The notes: generated by a model not told the origin, from the sequence alone. Positions 48,606 to 58,005 are shown, counted from the stretch's first letter. The stretch: 64,000 nt of DNA from Nocardioidaceae bacterium (GCA_017744365.1 JAGIBL010000003.1:372001-436000), one strand, 5' to 3'. A program made the numbers and translations.

Positions 48606-49756
48606 CAGTGCGCTCCTTCCCACAGGCTCGCGATCAGGTCCAGCGCCAGGTCCAGCACGTCCTCGGCCGGCACGGCCCGGCGTACGACGGCCCCGGTGCC
48701 GGCCCGGCGGTCGCCGAGCAGCACCGCCGGATCGCCGTGCACAGCGTAGTCACCGGCCCGCGCGGCGGCGGCGAGCTCTTCCGCCATCCGGGTCGCGGTG
48801 GCCTTGGACCAGGCGCCGTGACCGGAGGGAGCGCCCAGGCTGCCCTCGTGCGGCCGGGCGTCGACGGCGTCGGCCCAGGGGCCGGTCACCAGCGCGCGCG
48901 CACCCGCCGGGCCGGCGGCCAGGACGAGCAGCGGGTTCAGCCGGCGGAGCAGGTCGGCGGCCACGATGTCCGCGCTGCCGACCCGCACCCGGGCGCGCAC
49001 GCCGAGCAGCCCCAGCGCGCGGTCCGCCACCTGCTGGGGGTCGGTACCCAGGACGACGTGCACCCGGCCGGGCGCCTTCTCCGCGTACGACGACGCGAGC
49101 GTGGGCAGGTCGAGGTCCGGCCAGCCGCGCGGGCGGGTCTTGGCGGCCCGCCAGGAACGGCGCCACCGGGTCGCCTCGCCGGCCGCGATCCGGGCGCACC
49201 AGCGCTCGGCCATCAGGTGGTCGAAGGGTCCGCCGAGCACCAGGTACGTCGCCCGCCGGCCGCCCTCGCGCAGCCCCGCGGAACGCAGGGTCTCGCGGAC
49301 GGCCGCCACGGTCACCGGTGCCCCGGCGAGCACGAACGCGCGGCGCCGCGGCACCGGCCGGCGCACCCGGCGGCGCGTCTCGGGCTGGGCGCGCAGCAGC
49401 TTGACCAGCACGCCGCAGGCCGCCCGGACCAGCTCCTCGACGGGCTGCTGGTCGGGCTCGACGGCGGGGGTGCCGAACTCACGCAGTCCGCCCGGCCAGG
49501 GCAGCGGCGGGTCCACCAGGCCACGTCCCGGGCTCGGCGTGGCCAGCACCAGGTCGGCGAGGGCACCGAAGTCGCCGGGCACGTCTCGTTCGGCCAGCCT
49601 GCGCACGAGCTCGAGCTGGGCGTTGCCGGGGAGGGGGCCGTGACCCGGCGACGCTGCGTCGCTCTCCCGGAACTCGGCCCAGGTCCTCGTGTCCCCGGAA
49701 CGCAGCGCGTCCGCCCAGGCACGGACCCGGGCGTCGTACTCGGGCGTCCGGGTCAT
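48605..49756 (-). CDS. Hypothetical protein paired with sulfotransferase
   Basis: This is a 383-aa cytosolic protein that I do not recognise. The N-terminal part (YDARVRAWADALRSGDTRTW) is helical. The middle has APVTVAAVRETLRSAGLREG and HVVLGTDPQQVADRALGLLG, suggesting alpha/beta folding, possibly nucleotide- or glycan-related. The gene is tightly coupled to the sulfotransferase, so it probably serves the same surface-modification pathway. Confidence 0.7.
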   Translation of the reverse strand: MTRTPEYDARVRAWADALRSGDTRTWAEFRESDAASPGHGPLPGNAQLELVRRLAERDVPGDFGALADLVLATPSPGRGLVDPPLPWPGGLREFGTPAVEPDQQPVEELVRAACGVLVKLLRAQPETRRRVRRPVPRRRAFVLAGAPVTVAAVRETLRSAGLREGGRRATYLVLGGPFDHLMAERWCARIAAGEATRWRRSWRAAKTRPRGWPDLDLPTLASSYAEKAPGRVHVVLGTDPQQVADRALGLLGVRARVRVGSADIVAADLLRRLNPLLVLAAGPAGARALVTGPWADAVDARPHEGSLGAPSGHGAWSKATATRMAEELAAAARAGDYAVHGDPAVLLGDRRAGTGAVVRRAVPAEDVLDLALDLIASLWEGAH

Positions 49757-49785
49757 GCCGCCATTGTTGCGTAGGCCAGTCGACT

Positions 49786-50670
49786 TCAGCTCAGGGCGGT
49801 GACCACGCGGGACGGGCTGGGCCGGCCGAGCACGCCGGCCATCCAGGTGCTGGTGGCGACCAGGGCATCCAGGTCGACCCCCGTCTCGACGCCGAGACCG
49901 CGGAACATCCAGACCAGGTCCTCAGTGGCCAGGTTGCCGGTCGCGCTCTCGGCGTACGGGCAGCCGCCGAGGCCGCCGGCGCTGGCGTCGAAGGTCCGGA
50001 CCCCGTGCTGCCAGGCGGCGTACGCGTTCGCCAGCGCCTGGCCGTAGGTGTCGTGGAAGTGCACGGCGAGCACGTCGTCGGGCAGGCCGGCGGCGTTGAA
50101 GGCGTCCAGCAGGGTGCCGACCGCACCGGCGGTGCCGACCCCGATGGTGTCGCCGAGTGAGAGCTGGCTGGCACCCAGGTCGAAGAGCCGCTTGCCGACG
50201 CTCACCACCTGCTCGACCGGGACCGCGCCCTCCCACGGGTCGCCCCAGCACATGCTCACGTAGGCGCGCACGTCGAGGCCGTGCTCGCGTGCGCGGGTCA
50301 CGGTCGGCTCGAACATGGCGAACTGCTCGTCCAGGCTGCGGTTGAGGTTGCGCTGGGCGAACGTCTCGGTGGCGCTGCCGAAGATCGCGATGTGCTCACA
50401 GCCCAGCTCCAGCGCGCGGTCGAGGCCGCGCTCGTTGGGGACGAGGACAGGAAGGCTCTTGCCGGCCTCTCCCAGCATCGTCAGCAGCTCGCCGGCATCG
50501 GCCAGCTGCGGCACCCACCTCGGGTGCACGAAGGAGGTCGCCTCGACGATCGGCAGCCCGGCGGCCACCAGCCGCTCGATGAACTCGGCCTTGGCCTCGG
50601 TCGGCACCACGGTGGACTCGTTCTGCAGGCCGTCGCGGGGGCCGACCTCGTAGATCGTCACGTCAGTCAT
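49786..50670 (-). CDS. Hydroxymethylglutaryl-CoA lyase
   Basis: This enzyme splits HMG-CoA into acetoacetate and acetyl-CoA, the last step of leucine breakdown. It is a 294-aa TIM barrel of the DRE-TIM family, with IYEVGPRDGLQNE (metal/catalytic Arg-Asp), VHFHDTYGQALANAYAAW, and the signature GGLGGCPYAESATGN containing the active-site Cys. Its start overlaps the stop of the biotin carboxylase gene by 8 bp, making it the third gene of the carboxylase operon. Confidence 0.94.
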   Translation of the reverse strand: MTDVTIYEVGPRDGLQNESTVVPTEAKAEFIERLVAAGLPIVEATSFVHPRWVPQLADAGELLTMLGEAGKSLPVLVPNERGLDRALELGCEHIAIFGSATETFAQRNLNRSLDEQFAMFEPTVTRAREHGLDVRAYVSMCWGDPWEGAVPVEQVVSVGKRLFDLGASQLSLGDTIGVGTAGAVGTLLDAFNAAGLPDDVLAVHFHDTYGQALANAYAAWQHGVRTFDASAGGLGGCPYAESATGNLATEDLVWMFRGLGVETGVDLDALVATSTWMAGVLGRPSPSRVVTALS

Positions 50671-52459
50671 CAGAAGACACCTCGAAGAGCAATTGCTTGA
50701 GCTGGACCAGGTCGCCGGCGTCGCCGCCGACGCTCGCGACGGTGCCCGCAAATGGGGCCTTGAGCGCGACCTCCATCTTCATCGCCTCCAGGACGCCGAG
50801 CCGCTGGCCCTCCTCGACCCGGTCGCCGACTTCCACGTCCACGGCGAGCAGGGTGCCCGGCATCGGCGCGAGCAGCGTGCCGTCGCCGATCTCGGCGCCG
50901 TGGTCCGCGGAGGCGTCCGGCCGGTCGAAGGTGAACCGCTGCCCCTGGTGGACGACCTCGATGTGCTGGCCGTGCACGACCGCGGTGCCGGTCGGCTCCG
51001 GCGGCGTGAGCGTGACGGGCTCGTCGAGGGTGACCACGACCGGCGCGGGCGTCGCGCCGAGCCGGAACCCGTCGGAGCGGAACGGCCCGTCGTGGCGGCG
51101 TCGGCTGCGGTACCAGGCCCAGGCGGCCAGCGTGCGCGCGGCGGCCGGGTCGGGTCGCTCGGGCTCGTGCCGGTCCAGCCAGGAGGTGTCGACGACGGCG
51201 TCGCGGAACTCCTCGCTCGCGGCCAGCGCGCGCAGGAAGCCGACGTTCGTGGTGAGGCCCAGGATCGCGGTGTCGTCGAGTGCCTGCACCAGCGCGAGAC
51301 GCGCCGTCTCGCGGTCCGGGCCGGCCGCGATCACCTTGCCGAGCATCGGGTCGTACGCCGTGCTGACCTCCTGGCCGGACTCCAGGGCATGGTCGTTGCG
51401 GGCGGCGCTGCTCCACCGCACCTCGGTCGCGACGCCTGCCTGCGGCAGGAAGCCGGCGTACGGGTCCTCGGCGTAGACCCGCGCCTCGATCGCGTGCCCG
51501 CTCAGGGTGACGTCGTGCTGACGGAACCCGAGCTCCTCGCCGGCCGCGACCTTCAGCTGCATCGCGACCAGGTCCGGGTGCTCGCCGTTGACCGCGACCG
51601 CGAGCTCGGTGACCGGGTGCTCGACCTGGAGACGGGTGTTCATCTCGAGGAAGTACGCCGCGCCGGAATCGTTGTCGAGCAGGAACTCGACCGTGCCCGC
51701 GTTGACGTAGCCGACCTCGCGCGCAAGTGCCACGGCCGCGGACGTGATCGCCTCGCGGGTCTCCTCGGTGATCGTCGGAGCGGGCGCCTCCTCGAGCACC
51801 TTCTGGTGCCGGCGCTGGGTCGAGCAGTCGCGCTCGAAGAGGTGCACCACGGTGCCGTGCGAGTCGGCGAGCACCTGCACCTCGACGTGCCGGCCGGAGG
51901 CGACGTACTTCTCCACCAGGAGGGTGTCGTCGCCGAACGCACTGGCCGCCTCCCGCCGGGCGGCCTCGACGGCCTGCTCGTACTCGCCGGCGCTGCGCAC
52001 GATGCGCATGCCCTTGCCGCCACCGCCGGCCGCGGCCTTGACCAACACCGGGAACGCCATGTCCGTCGCGTCGATCTCGTACGACGGAACCACCGGCACC
52101 CCGGCCTTGACCGCGACCTCGCGGGCCGCGTCCTTGCGGCCCATCAGGTCCATCACCGCGGCGCTCGGCCCGACGAGCCGCAGCCCGGCCTCCTCGACGG
52201 CGCGCGCGAACGCGGCCCGCTCGGAGAGGAACCCGTAGCCCGGGTGGATGAGCGCGGCCCCGGTCTCGCGCGCCGCGGCGACGATCGCGTCGATGTCGAG
52301 GTAGGAGCCGACCCGGACCGCGACGTCGGCCGCCCGGGCGTGCGGGGCGTTGGCGTCGAGGTCGGTGTGGATCGCGACGGTGCGCAGGCCGAGCGCCTTC
52401 GCCGTGCGGAAGATCCGCAGCGCGATCTCGCCGCGGTTGGCGACCAGGAGTGTCGTCAT
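50663..52459 (-). CDS. Acyl-CoA carboxylase alpha subunit (biotin carboxylase + carrier), methylcrotonyl-type
   Basis: This is a 598-aa two-domain alpha subunit. Biotin carboxylase covers residues 1-445: LVANRGEIALRIFRTAKALG at the start, the ATP loop KAAAGGGGKGMR near residue 156, and FLEMNTRLQVEHPVTE. A linker leads to the biotin-carrier domain with LEAMKMEVALKAPF near residue 565. It charges biotin with CO2 for the beta subunit encoded just upstream. The HMG-CoA lyase neighbour points to 3-methylcrotonyl-CoA as substrate; acetyl- or propionyl-CoA remains possible. Confidence 0.93.
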   Translation of the reverse strand: MTTLLVANRGEIALRIFRTAKALGLRTVAIHTDLDANAPHARAADVAVRVGSYLDIDAIVAAARETGAALIHPGYGFLSERAAFARAVEEAGLRLVGPSAAVMDLMGRKDAAREVAVKAGVPVVPSYEIDATDMAFPVLVKAAAGGGGKGMRIVRSAGEYEQAVEAARREAASAFGDDTLLVEKYVASGRHVEVQVLADSHGTVVHLFERDCSTQRRHQKVLEEAPAPTITEETREAITSAAVALAREVGYVNAGTVEFLLDNDSGAAYFLEMNTRLQVEHPVTELAVAVNGEHPDLVAMQLKVAAGEELGFRQHDVTLSGHAIEARVYAEDPYAGFLPQAGVATEVRWSSAARNDHALESGQEVSTAYDPMLGKVIAAGPDRETARLALVQALDDTAILGLTTNVGFLRALAASEEFRDAVVDTSWLDRHEPERPDPAAARTLAAWAWYRSRRRHDGPFRSDGFRLGATPAPVVVTLDEPVTLTPPEPTGTAVVHGQHIEVVHQGQRFTFDRPDASADHGAEIGDGTLLAPMPGTLLAVDVEVGDRVEEGQRLGVLEAMKMEVALKAPFAGTVASVGGDAGDLVQLKQLLFEVSSDD

Positions 52460-52461
52460 GG

Positions 52462-53997
52462 CTACATCCTGAAGATGCCGTAGGAGGGATCGGGGACGGG
52501 CGCCTGCGCGGTCACGGTGAGCGCCATCCCGAGCACCCGGCGGGTGTCCGCGGGGTCGATGATGCCGTCGTCCCAGAGCCGCGCGGTGGAGTAGTACGGC
52601 GAGCCCTGGTGCTCGTACTGCGCGCGGATCGGCGCCTTGAAATCGTCGTCGTCGGGGCGCCCGGCCACCGTCGCGAGCACGGAGGCGGCCTGCTCGCCGC
52701 CCATCACTGAGATGCGCGCGTTCGGCCACATCCACAGGAACCGCGGGTCGTAGGCACGCCCGCACATGCCGTAGTTGCCGGCGCCGAAGGACCCGCCGAT
52801 GACCACGGTCAGCTTGGGCACCACCGAGCACGCCACCGCGGTGACGAGCTTGGCGCCGTCGCGCGCGATGCCGTTGTTCTCGTACTCCTTGCCGACCATG
52901 AAGCCGGAGATGTTCTGCAGGAACAGGATCGGCGTCTTGCGCTGGTTGCACAGCTCGATGAAGTGCGCGCCCTTCAGCGCCGACTCGGAGAAGAGGATGC
53001 CGTTGTTGGCGACGATGCCGACCTTGTGCCCCCAGATCTCCGCGAAGCCGGTCACCAGGGTCTCGCCGTAGAGCCGCTTGAACTCGTGGAAGCGGCTGCC
53101 GTCGACGATCCGCCGGATCACCTCGCGCACGTCGTACGGGGTGCGGGTGTCGGTGGGGACGACGTCGTAGAGGGACTCGGGGGCCTCGTGGGGTTCCTCG
53201 ATGTCGGTGGCGACGGGCGTCTCCGGGTCCGGCAGCGTCTCCACGATCGACCGGATGATCGCCAGCGCGTGCGCGTCGTCGTCGGCCAGGTGGTCCACCA
53301 CCCCGGAGCGGCGCGCGTGCACGTCGCCGCCGCCGAGCTCCTCGGCGGTGACCACCTCGCCGGTCGCGGCCTTCACCAGCGGCGGGCCGCCGAGGAAGAT
53401 CGTGCCCTGGTTCTTGACGATCACGGTCTCGTCCGACATCGCCGGCACGTAGGCACCGCCGGCGGTGCAGGAGCCCATCACCGCGGCGATCTGCGGGATG
53501 CCCTCGGCGCTCATGTTGGCCTGGTTGAAGAAGATCCGGCCGAAGTGCTCCTTGTCCGGGAACACCTCGTCCTGCATCGGCAGGAACGCGCCCCCGGAGT
53601 CGACCAGGTAGATGCACGGCAGCTTGTTCTGGCGCGCGACCTCCTGGGCGCGCAGGTGCTTCTTGACCGTGATCGGGTAGTAGGTGCCGCCCTTCACGGT
53701 GGCGTCGTTGGCGACGATCATGCACAGCCGGCCGTTGACGGAGCCGATGCCGGTCACGACGCTCGCACTCGGCACGGCGTTGGCGTCCTCCTCCGAGGTG
53801 CCGTACATCCCGTACGCCGCCAACGCACTGAGCTCGAGGAACGGGCTGCCGGGGTCCAGCAGCGCGTCGATCCGGTCACGGGCGAGCAGCTTGCCGCGCT
53901 CGAGGTGCTTGGCCCGGGCCCGCTCCGAGCCACCCTGCCGGACCAGCGCGAGCCGCTCACGGAGCTCGTCGACGAGCACCTTCATCTGGGAGGTCAC
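52462..53997 (-). CDS. Acyl-CoA carboxyltransferase beta subunit, methylcrotonyl-type
   Basis: This 511-aa subunit moves the carboxyl group from biotin to the acyl-CoA. Both crotonase-fold halves are present, with [20 protein letters not shown] and [20 protein letters not shown] in the first and [20 protein letters not shown] and [20 protein letters not shown] in the second. The [10 protein letters not shown] segment is characteristic of methylcrotonyl-CoA carboxylases. It leads the operon with the alpha subunit (2 bp away) and HMG-CoA lyase. An ATG four codons downstream of the GTG is an alternative start. A 16-bp palindrome sits 17 bp upstream. Confidence 0.93.
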   Translation of the reverse strand: MTSQMKVLVDELRERLALVRQGGSERARAKHLERGKLLARDRIDALLDPGSPFLELSALAAYGMYGTSEEDANAVPSASVVTGIGSVNGRLCMIVANDATVKGGTYYPITVKKHLRAQEVARQNKLPCIYLVDSGGAFLPMQDEVFPDKEHFGRIFFNQANMSAEGIPQIAAVMGSCTAGGAYVPAMSDETVIVKNQGTIFLGGPPLVKAATGEVVTAEELGGGDVHARRSGVVDHLADDDAHALAIIRSIVETLPDPETPVATDIEEPHEAPESLYDVVPTDTRTPYDVREVIRRIVDGSRFHEFKRLYGETLVTGFAEIWGHKVGIVANNGILFSESALKGAHFIELCNQRKTPILFLQNISGFMVGKEYENNGIARDGAKLVTAVACSVVPKLTVVIGGSFGAGNYGMCGRAYDPRFLWMWPNARISVMGGEQAASVLATVAGRPDDDDFKAPIRAQYEHQGSPYYSTARLWDDGIIDPADTRRVLGMALTVTAQAPVPDPSYGIFRM

Positions 53998-54013
53998 GGG
54001 CCCAGCCTGCCAG

Positions 54014-54029
54014 GTTAATGATCATTAAC
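54014..54029. promoter_or_regulatory. AccR-type operator
   Basis: GTTAATGATCATTAAC is a perfect 16-bp palindrome of the form GTTAA-N6-TTAAC. This is the motif described for AccR, a TetR regulator of short-chain acyl-CoA metabolism in Streptomyces. It lies 17 bp ahead of the carboxyltransferase start. Binding by the TetR protein at 58006-58554 is a testable guess. Confidence 0.7.
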
Positions 54030-54056
54030 TCAAGTCACGCCGACCCGTCGCAAAGG

Positions 54057-54156
54057 TGCACGTGTGGACGCTGACCTGGCGCACAAAGGCGCACGTCACA
54101 CTCGCCCTTTTGCGCCAGGTCAGCGCAATTACGTGCACTTCTCTGCCAGGTCAGCG
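54057..54156. repeat. Nested inverted repeat between the carboxylase and transporter operons
   Basis: The outer arms are GTGCACGT (54057-54064) and ACGTGCAC (54131-54138). The inner perfect 15-bp arms are CGCTGACCTGGCGCA (54069-54083) and its complement at 54111-54125. A further partial copy, GCCAGGTCAGCG, lies at 54145-54156, inside the 3' end of the ATPase gene. The structure can fold as one long hairpin and may be a terminator or a REP/MITE-type element. Confidence 0.65.
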
Positions 54157-54941
54157 TGGTGGCGGCCCCGGGGAAGGATCATCGGGGTGCCCGAGACCGG
54201 GTCCGGGACCACCTCGCAGCGCAGCCCGAAGACCTCGGTGATGACCTCGGCGGTGACCACGTCGGCCGGGGCGCCCTCGACGACGATCCGGCCGGCCTTC
54301 ATCGCGATGAGGTGGTCGGCGTACCGGCACGCGAGGTTGAGGTCGTGCAGGACGACCACGATGGTCCGCCCGGAGTCCCGGTTGAGGTCGGTGAGCAGGT
54401 CGAGCAGCTCGACCTGGTGGTGCAGGTCCAGGTAGGTGGTCGGCTCGTCGAGGAGCAGCAGGTCCGTCTCCTGGGCGAGCGCCATCGCCACCCAGACCCG
54501 TTGCCGCTGCCCGCCCGAGAGCTCGGACAGCGGCCGGTCGATGAGGTCGGCGGTCCCGGTGGCGGCGAGCGCGCGGTCCACTGCCGCGTCGTCCTCGGCG
54601 TTCCAGCGCCGGAACCAGCCCTGGTGCGGATACCGGCCGCGGCCGACCAGGTCGCCGACGGTGATCCCGTCCGGAGCCACCGGCGTCTGCGGCAGCAGGC
54701 CGAGCACCCGGGCGACGTCGCGGCTGCGCTGCTCGTGGACCGACCTGCCGTCGAGCAGCACGCTGCCGCCGCGCGGCTTGAGCAGCCGGGCCAGCCCGCG
54801 CAACAGGGTCGACTTCCCGCAGGCGTTGGCGCCGACGATCATCGTCACCTTCCCGGGCGGGATCGTCACGTCCAGGTCCCGGACGACGTCGCGGTCGTCG
54901 TACCCGAGGGTGAGGCCGACGGCCTCCAGCTGACTGGTCAT
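54129..54941 (-). CDS. Iron-siderophore ABC transporter ATP-binding protein
   Basis: This is a 270-aa FepC-type ATPase that powers siderophore import. Walker A is GANACGKSTLL near residue 38, with Ala-Cys in place of the usual Gly-Ser-Gly run. The signature is LSGGQRQRVWVAMALAQET, Walker B is LLLLDEPTTYLDL, and the H-loop is VVLHDLNLACRYADH. It is the last gene of the binding-protein/permease/permease/ATPase operon. The start overlaps the permease stop by 1 bp. The 3' end runs into the nested repeat. Confidence 0.94.
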   Translation of the reverse strand: MTSQLEAVGLTLGYDDRDVVRDLDVTIPPGKVTMIVGANACGKSTLLRGLARLLKPRGGSVLLDGRSVHEQRSRDVARVLGLLPQTPVAPDGITVGDLVGRGRYPHQGWFRRWNAEDDAAVDRALAATGTADLIDRPLSELSGGQRQRVWVAMALAQETDLLLLDEPTTYLDLHHQVELLDLLTDLNRDSGRTIVVVLHDLNLACRYADHLIAMKAGRIVVEGAPADVVTAEVITEVFGLRCEVVPDPVSGTPMILPRGRHHADLAEKCT

Positions 54942-55951
54942 CACGACTTCCGGTTCGAGGTGGCCAGGAGCCACACGAGGTAGGGGGCGCCGACCGCGCC
55001 GGTGACGACGCCGGTCGGGAGCGAGGCGGGGAGGAGGTGCTGGGCGATGAGGTCGGCGGTCAGCATCACCACCGCGCCGGCCAGCCCGGCGGCGAGCAGC
55101 CCGGGGGCGGGCCCCAGGAGGCGGGCGGCGATCGGGCCGGCGACCAGGGCCACGAACATCACCGGACCGACGGCGGCGGTGGCGACCGCGACCAGCAGGA
55201 TCGCCAGGCCCAGCAGCACCAGCCGGGCCAGCTCGAGGCGGGCGCCGAGGGCGCGGGCGGCGTCGTCCCCGAGCGCGAGGACGCCGAGCTGGCGACGCAG
55301 CACCACGGCCGCCGGGATCGCGAGCAGCACGGTCACCACCAGCGCACGGATCTCGCCGTGCCCTGCCTGCCCGACCGAGCCGGTCAGCCAGGTCATCGCC
55401 GAGCGCGCCTCCCAGTCCTCCGAGCGCGCGACCACCCAGCCGGTGAGCGCGACGAAGAACGCCGAGACGCCGATGCCGATGAGGATGAACCGGTATCCGG
55501 TGATCCCGTCCTTCCAGGCCAGCAGGTAGATCAGGGCGGCGCTGGTCATCGCGCCACCGAAGGCGAGCAGGGAGATCGGGGCGCCGCTGACGTGGAAGAC
55601 GGTCAGCCCGGCGACCGCGGCCAGGCCGGCCCCCTCGGAGACGCCGACGAAGTCCGGCGAGGCGAGCGGGTTGCCGAGCAGCTGCTGGAAGATCGTGCCG
55701 GCCAGGCCGAGGGCGAGCCCGGCGAACACGGCGGCCAGCGCGGTCGGCATCCGCAGCCCGTTCACGACGAAGTCCACGGCCGGGTTCTCGCCCAGGTGCA
55801 GCACCGAGACGACCACGTCGTCCAGCGGCACCCGGTAGCTCCCGACCGAGAGCGTGACCACGAACAGGGCCAGCACGAGCGCTGCGAGGGCGGCAGTGAC
55901 GCCCGCCGCGCGAGCGCGCAGCCGGCGACGCAGCACCGCGTACGACGTCAC
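54941..55951 (-). CDS. Iron-siderophore ABC transporter permease (FecCD type)
   Basis: This is a 336-aa FecCD-family permease with about nine to ten TM helices. NGLRMPTALAAVFAGLALGL and FQQLLGNPLASPDFVGVSEG are the conserved front motifs. The coupling-helix region reads LGDDAARALGARLELARLVL. The GTG start overlaps the upstream permease stop by 4 bp. It pairs with the other permease to form the heterodimeric channel. Confidence 0.93.
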   Translation of the reverse strand: MTSYAVLRRRLRARAAGVTAALAALVLALFVVTLSVGSYRVPLDDVVVSVLHLGENPAVDFVVNGLRMPTALAAVFAGLALGLAGTIFQQLLGNPLASPDFVGVSEGAGLAAVAGLTVFHVSGAPISLLAFGGAMTSAALIYLLAWKDGITGYRFILIGIGVSAFFVALTGWVVARSEDWEARSAMTWLTGSVGQAGHGEIRALVVTVLLAIPAAVVLRRQLGVLALGDDAARALGARLELARLVLLGLAILLVAVATAAVGPVMFVALVAGPIAARLLGPAPGLLAAGLAGAVVMLTADLIAQHLLPASLPTGVVTGAVGAPYLVWLLATSNRKS

Positions 55952-56943
55952 AGCTCGGCCACCCCGCGGTAGCGGACCAGCCCGACGAAGACCGGCGCCC
56001 CGAGCACGCCCAGCACCACGCCGACCTGGAGCTCGCCTCTGCCCAGCGCCAGCCGGCCGATCACGTCGGCGGCCAGCAGCAGCACCGGCGCGATCACCAT
56101 CGAGTACGGCACGATCCAGCGGTAGTCCGGCCCGCACAGCATCCGGGCCACGTGCGGCACCACCAGGCCCACGAAGACGATCGGCCCGCAGGCCGCGGTC
56201 GCCGCCCCGCACAGCAGCGCGACCGTCGCGAAGAGCACCGCCCGGACCAGGCCGACCCGCATCCCGAGCCCGCGGGCGACGTCCTCGCCGAGCGCGAGCC
56301 CGTTCAGCAACCGCCCCGCCACGAGCGAGACAACCAGTGCGCCCGCGATGAACCAGACCACCTGCCAGAACACCGGCAGGTACCGGCCGGCCAGCGAGCC
56401 GACCTGCCAGAACCGCAGCGCGTTCAGGGCCTCGATGTGCGTCATCACGATGCCGGTCGTGACCGCGGACATCCCAGCGGTCAGGGCCGCGCCGGCCAGG
56501 GCGAGCTTGACCGGGGTGGCGCCGTCGCGGCCGAGCGAGGCGATCCCGTAGACCGCGGCGGTCGCGGCAGCCGCGCCCAGGAACGCCAGCCACACGCTCG
56601 CCGGTCCCGACCCGACGCCGAGGAGCATCACGCCGCTGACCACGGCCAGGGCGGCGCCGGCGTTGATGCCCATGATCCCGGGATCGGCGAGCGGATTGCG
56701 GGTCAGTCCCTGGAGCAGCGAGCCGGCCACGCCGAGGGCGGCGCCGACGACCAGGCCGAGCAGGGTCCGCGGGATGCGCATCTCCCGCAGCACCCGCTGG
56801 GCGGTGTCGTGGTCGTCGTACGCGGTGAACGCCGACCAGAGCGTGTGCCAGGAGACGTCCCGCGCACCGAGCACGATGCTGAGCCCGCAGGTCAGCACCA
56901 GCACGACGAGCAGGGCCGCCAACCCGGCGACGCGTCCACTCAT
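55948..56943 (-). CDS. Iron-siderophore ABC transporter permease (FecCD type)
   Basis: This is a 331-aa FecCD-family permease. RIPRTLLGLVVGAALGVAGS and LLQGLTRNPLADPGIMGINA are typical of the first half. LGEDVARGLGMRVGLVRAVL is the ATPase-coupling region and FVGLVVPHVARMLCGPDYRW is the conserved C-terminal motif. It overlaps the substrate-binding-protein gene by 4 bp and the second permease by 4 bp. Confidence 0.94.
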   Translation of the reverse strand: MSGRVAGLAALLVVLVLTCGLSIVLGARDVSWHTLWSAFTAYDDHDTAQRVLREMRIPRTLLGLVVGAALGVAGSLLQGLTRNPLADPGIMGINAGAALAVVSGVMLLGVGSGPASVWLAFLGAAAATAAVYGIASLGRDGATPVKLALAGAALTAGMSAVTTGIVMTHIEALNALRFWQVGSLAGRYLPVFWQVVWFIAGALVVSLVAGRLLNGLALGEDVARGLGMRVGLVRAVLFATVALLCGAATAACGPIVFVGLVVPHVARMLCGPDYRWIVPYSMVIAPVLLLAADVIGRLALGRGELQVGVVLGVLGAPVFVGLVRYRGVAEL

Positions 56944-57923
56944 GAGCCGATGTCTGCCCGAGCGTTCTCGATGGCCGCGGCGAGCTCGTCCAGCTGCTCG
57001 GCGTACGAGGCGTAGGTGTGGATCCAGTACGCGGGCCAGGGCACCACCGCGCCGGCCGCGACCGCGCGGATCGACTTCCAGGTCGGCTGCTTCGCGGCGA
57101 TCTTCTGGCTCTGCTCCCAGGCCCGGTCGTCCATCAGCACCAGGTCGGGCTGGTAGCTGTCGGCCTTCTCCCAGCTGAGGTTCTCCCAGTAGGGGAAGGA
57201 CGGGTCGGGGCTCTTGGGCGCGAGGACCTTCAGGCCCCACTTGCCGAAGTCCATCAGCTCCGGCGAGTAGGGCGGGTTGCCGACGTAGAGCATGTCGTCG
57301 GCCGGCGACATCGCCATCACGGTCAGGCCCGGCTTGGCGGCGGTGGCCTTCCGGAAGCGCGCCACCGCCGCCTCGAAGGCCTCCTTCTCGTCGGCACCCT
57401 GGGCGACATCCGCGCCCAGCGACGCGGCGAGGCCCTCGTAGTAGGCGATCGTCTCGACCAGGGACTTGCCCTGGCTGCCGCCGATCACGGGCGCGAGGTC
57501 GGCCAGCTTCTTGCTCTTGGCCTTCACCCCGTTCTCGAAGCCGCCGTACGCCTTCTCCGCCGGCCACCAGTCGGTCACGATCAGGTCCGGGTTCAGCGCG
57601 GCGGCCTTCTCCACGTCGACCTCACCCCAGGCGGTGCCGAGGACCGCGATGCCGTCGAGGTCGTGGTCCTTCAGGTTCCGGTTCTCCGCGGGCTTCTCGT
57701 TGCCGAAGATGCCGACCGGCTTGATCCCGTACGACATCAGCGCGGCCGCCTCGTCGGAGTGGGCGATGATCCGCACCGGCGTGTGGTCGACCTTCACGGT
57801 CTCACCGTTGCCGGAGACGTAGGACCAGCGCCCTTCCTTCACGGCCGCCTTGTCGGCGCCCCCTTCCGAGGAGCCACAGGCAGCGACGAGGACGAGGGCG
57901 GCCAGCGCCAGGAGTGTTCGCAT
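56940..57923 (-). CDS. Iron-siderophore substrate-binding lipoprotein
   Basis: This is a 327-aa class III periplasmic-type binding protein anchored as a lipoprotein (lipobox LVAAC, Cys near residue 16). It has two lobes linked by a long helix. RIIAHSDEAAALMSYGIKPV and NPDLIVTDWWPAEKAYGGFE are typical of the siderophore group. It is the first gene of the transporter operon, with an IdeR box just upstream. The ATG that gives MRTLLALAALVL is preferred over one three codons earlier. The siderophore is unknown; no siderophore synthesis genes are in view. Confidence 0.92.
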   Translation of the reverse strand: MRTLLALAALVLVAACGSSEGGADKAAVKEGRWSYVSGNGETVKVDHTPVRIIAHSDEAAALMSYGIKPVGIFGNEKPAENRNLKDHDLDGIAVLGTAWGEVDVEKAAALNPDLIVTDWWPAEKAYGGFENGVKAKSKKLADLAPVIGGSQGKSLVETIAYYEGLAASLGADVAQGADEKEAFEAAVARFRKATAAKPGLTVMAMSPADDMLYVGNPPYSPELMDFGKWGLKVLAPKSPDPSFPYWENLSWEKADSYQPDLVLMDDRAWEQSQKIAAKQPTWKSIRAVAAGAVVPWPAYWIHTYASYAEQLDELAAAIENARADIGS

Positions 57924-57938
57924 GAAGGGCACCCTAAC

Positions 57939-57957
57939 TTAGGTAAGCCTTACCTTG
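57939..57957. promoter_or_regulatory. IdeR/DtxR iron box
   Basis: TTAGGTAAGCCTTACCTTG matches the 19-bp DtxR/IdeR consensus (TTAGGTTAGCCTAACCTAA) at most positions and is nearly palindromic. It lies 16 bp upstream of the binding-protein start and 48 bp before the divergent tetR start. Iron-loaded IdeR should repress the transporter. Confidence 0.88.
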
Positions 57958-58005
57958 CACATGGCCCTGGTCACGCGGGCGCCGACCCCGCTCTACACTC
58001 TCCCG

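Noticed and set aside
50663-53725. A 1020-residue minus-strand frame that would fuse the two carboxylase subunits
   Set aside because: Its first 400 residues are out-of-frame Arg-rich sequence. The real beta subunit ends at 52462 and the alpha subunit starts at 52459.
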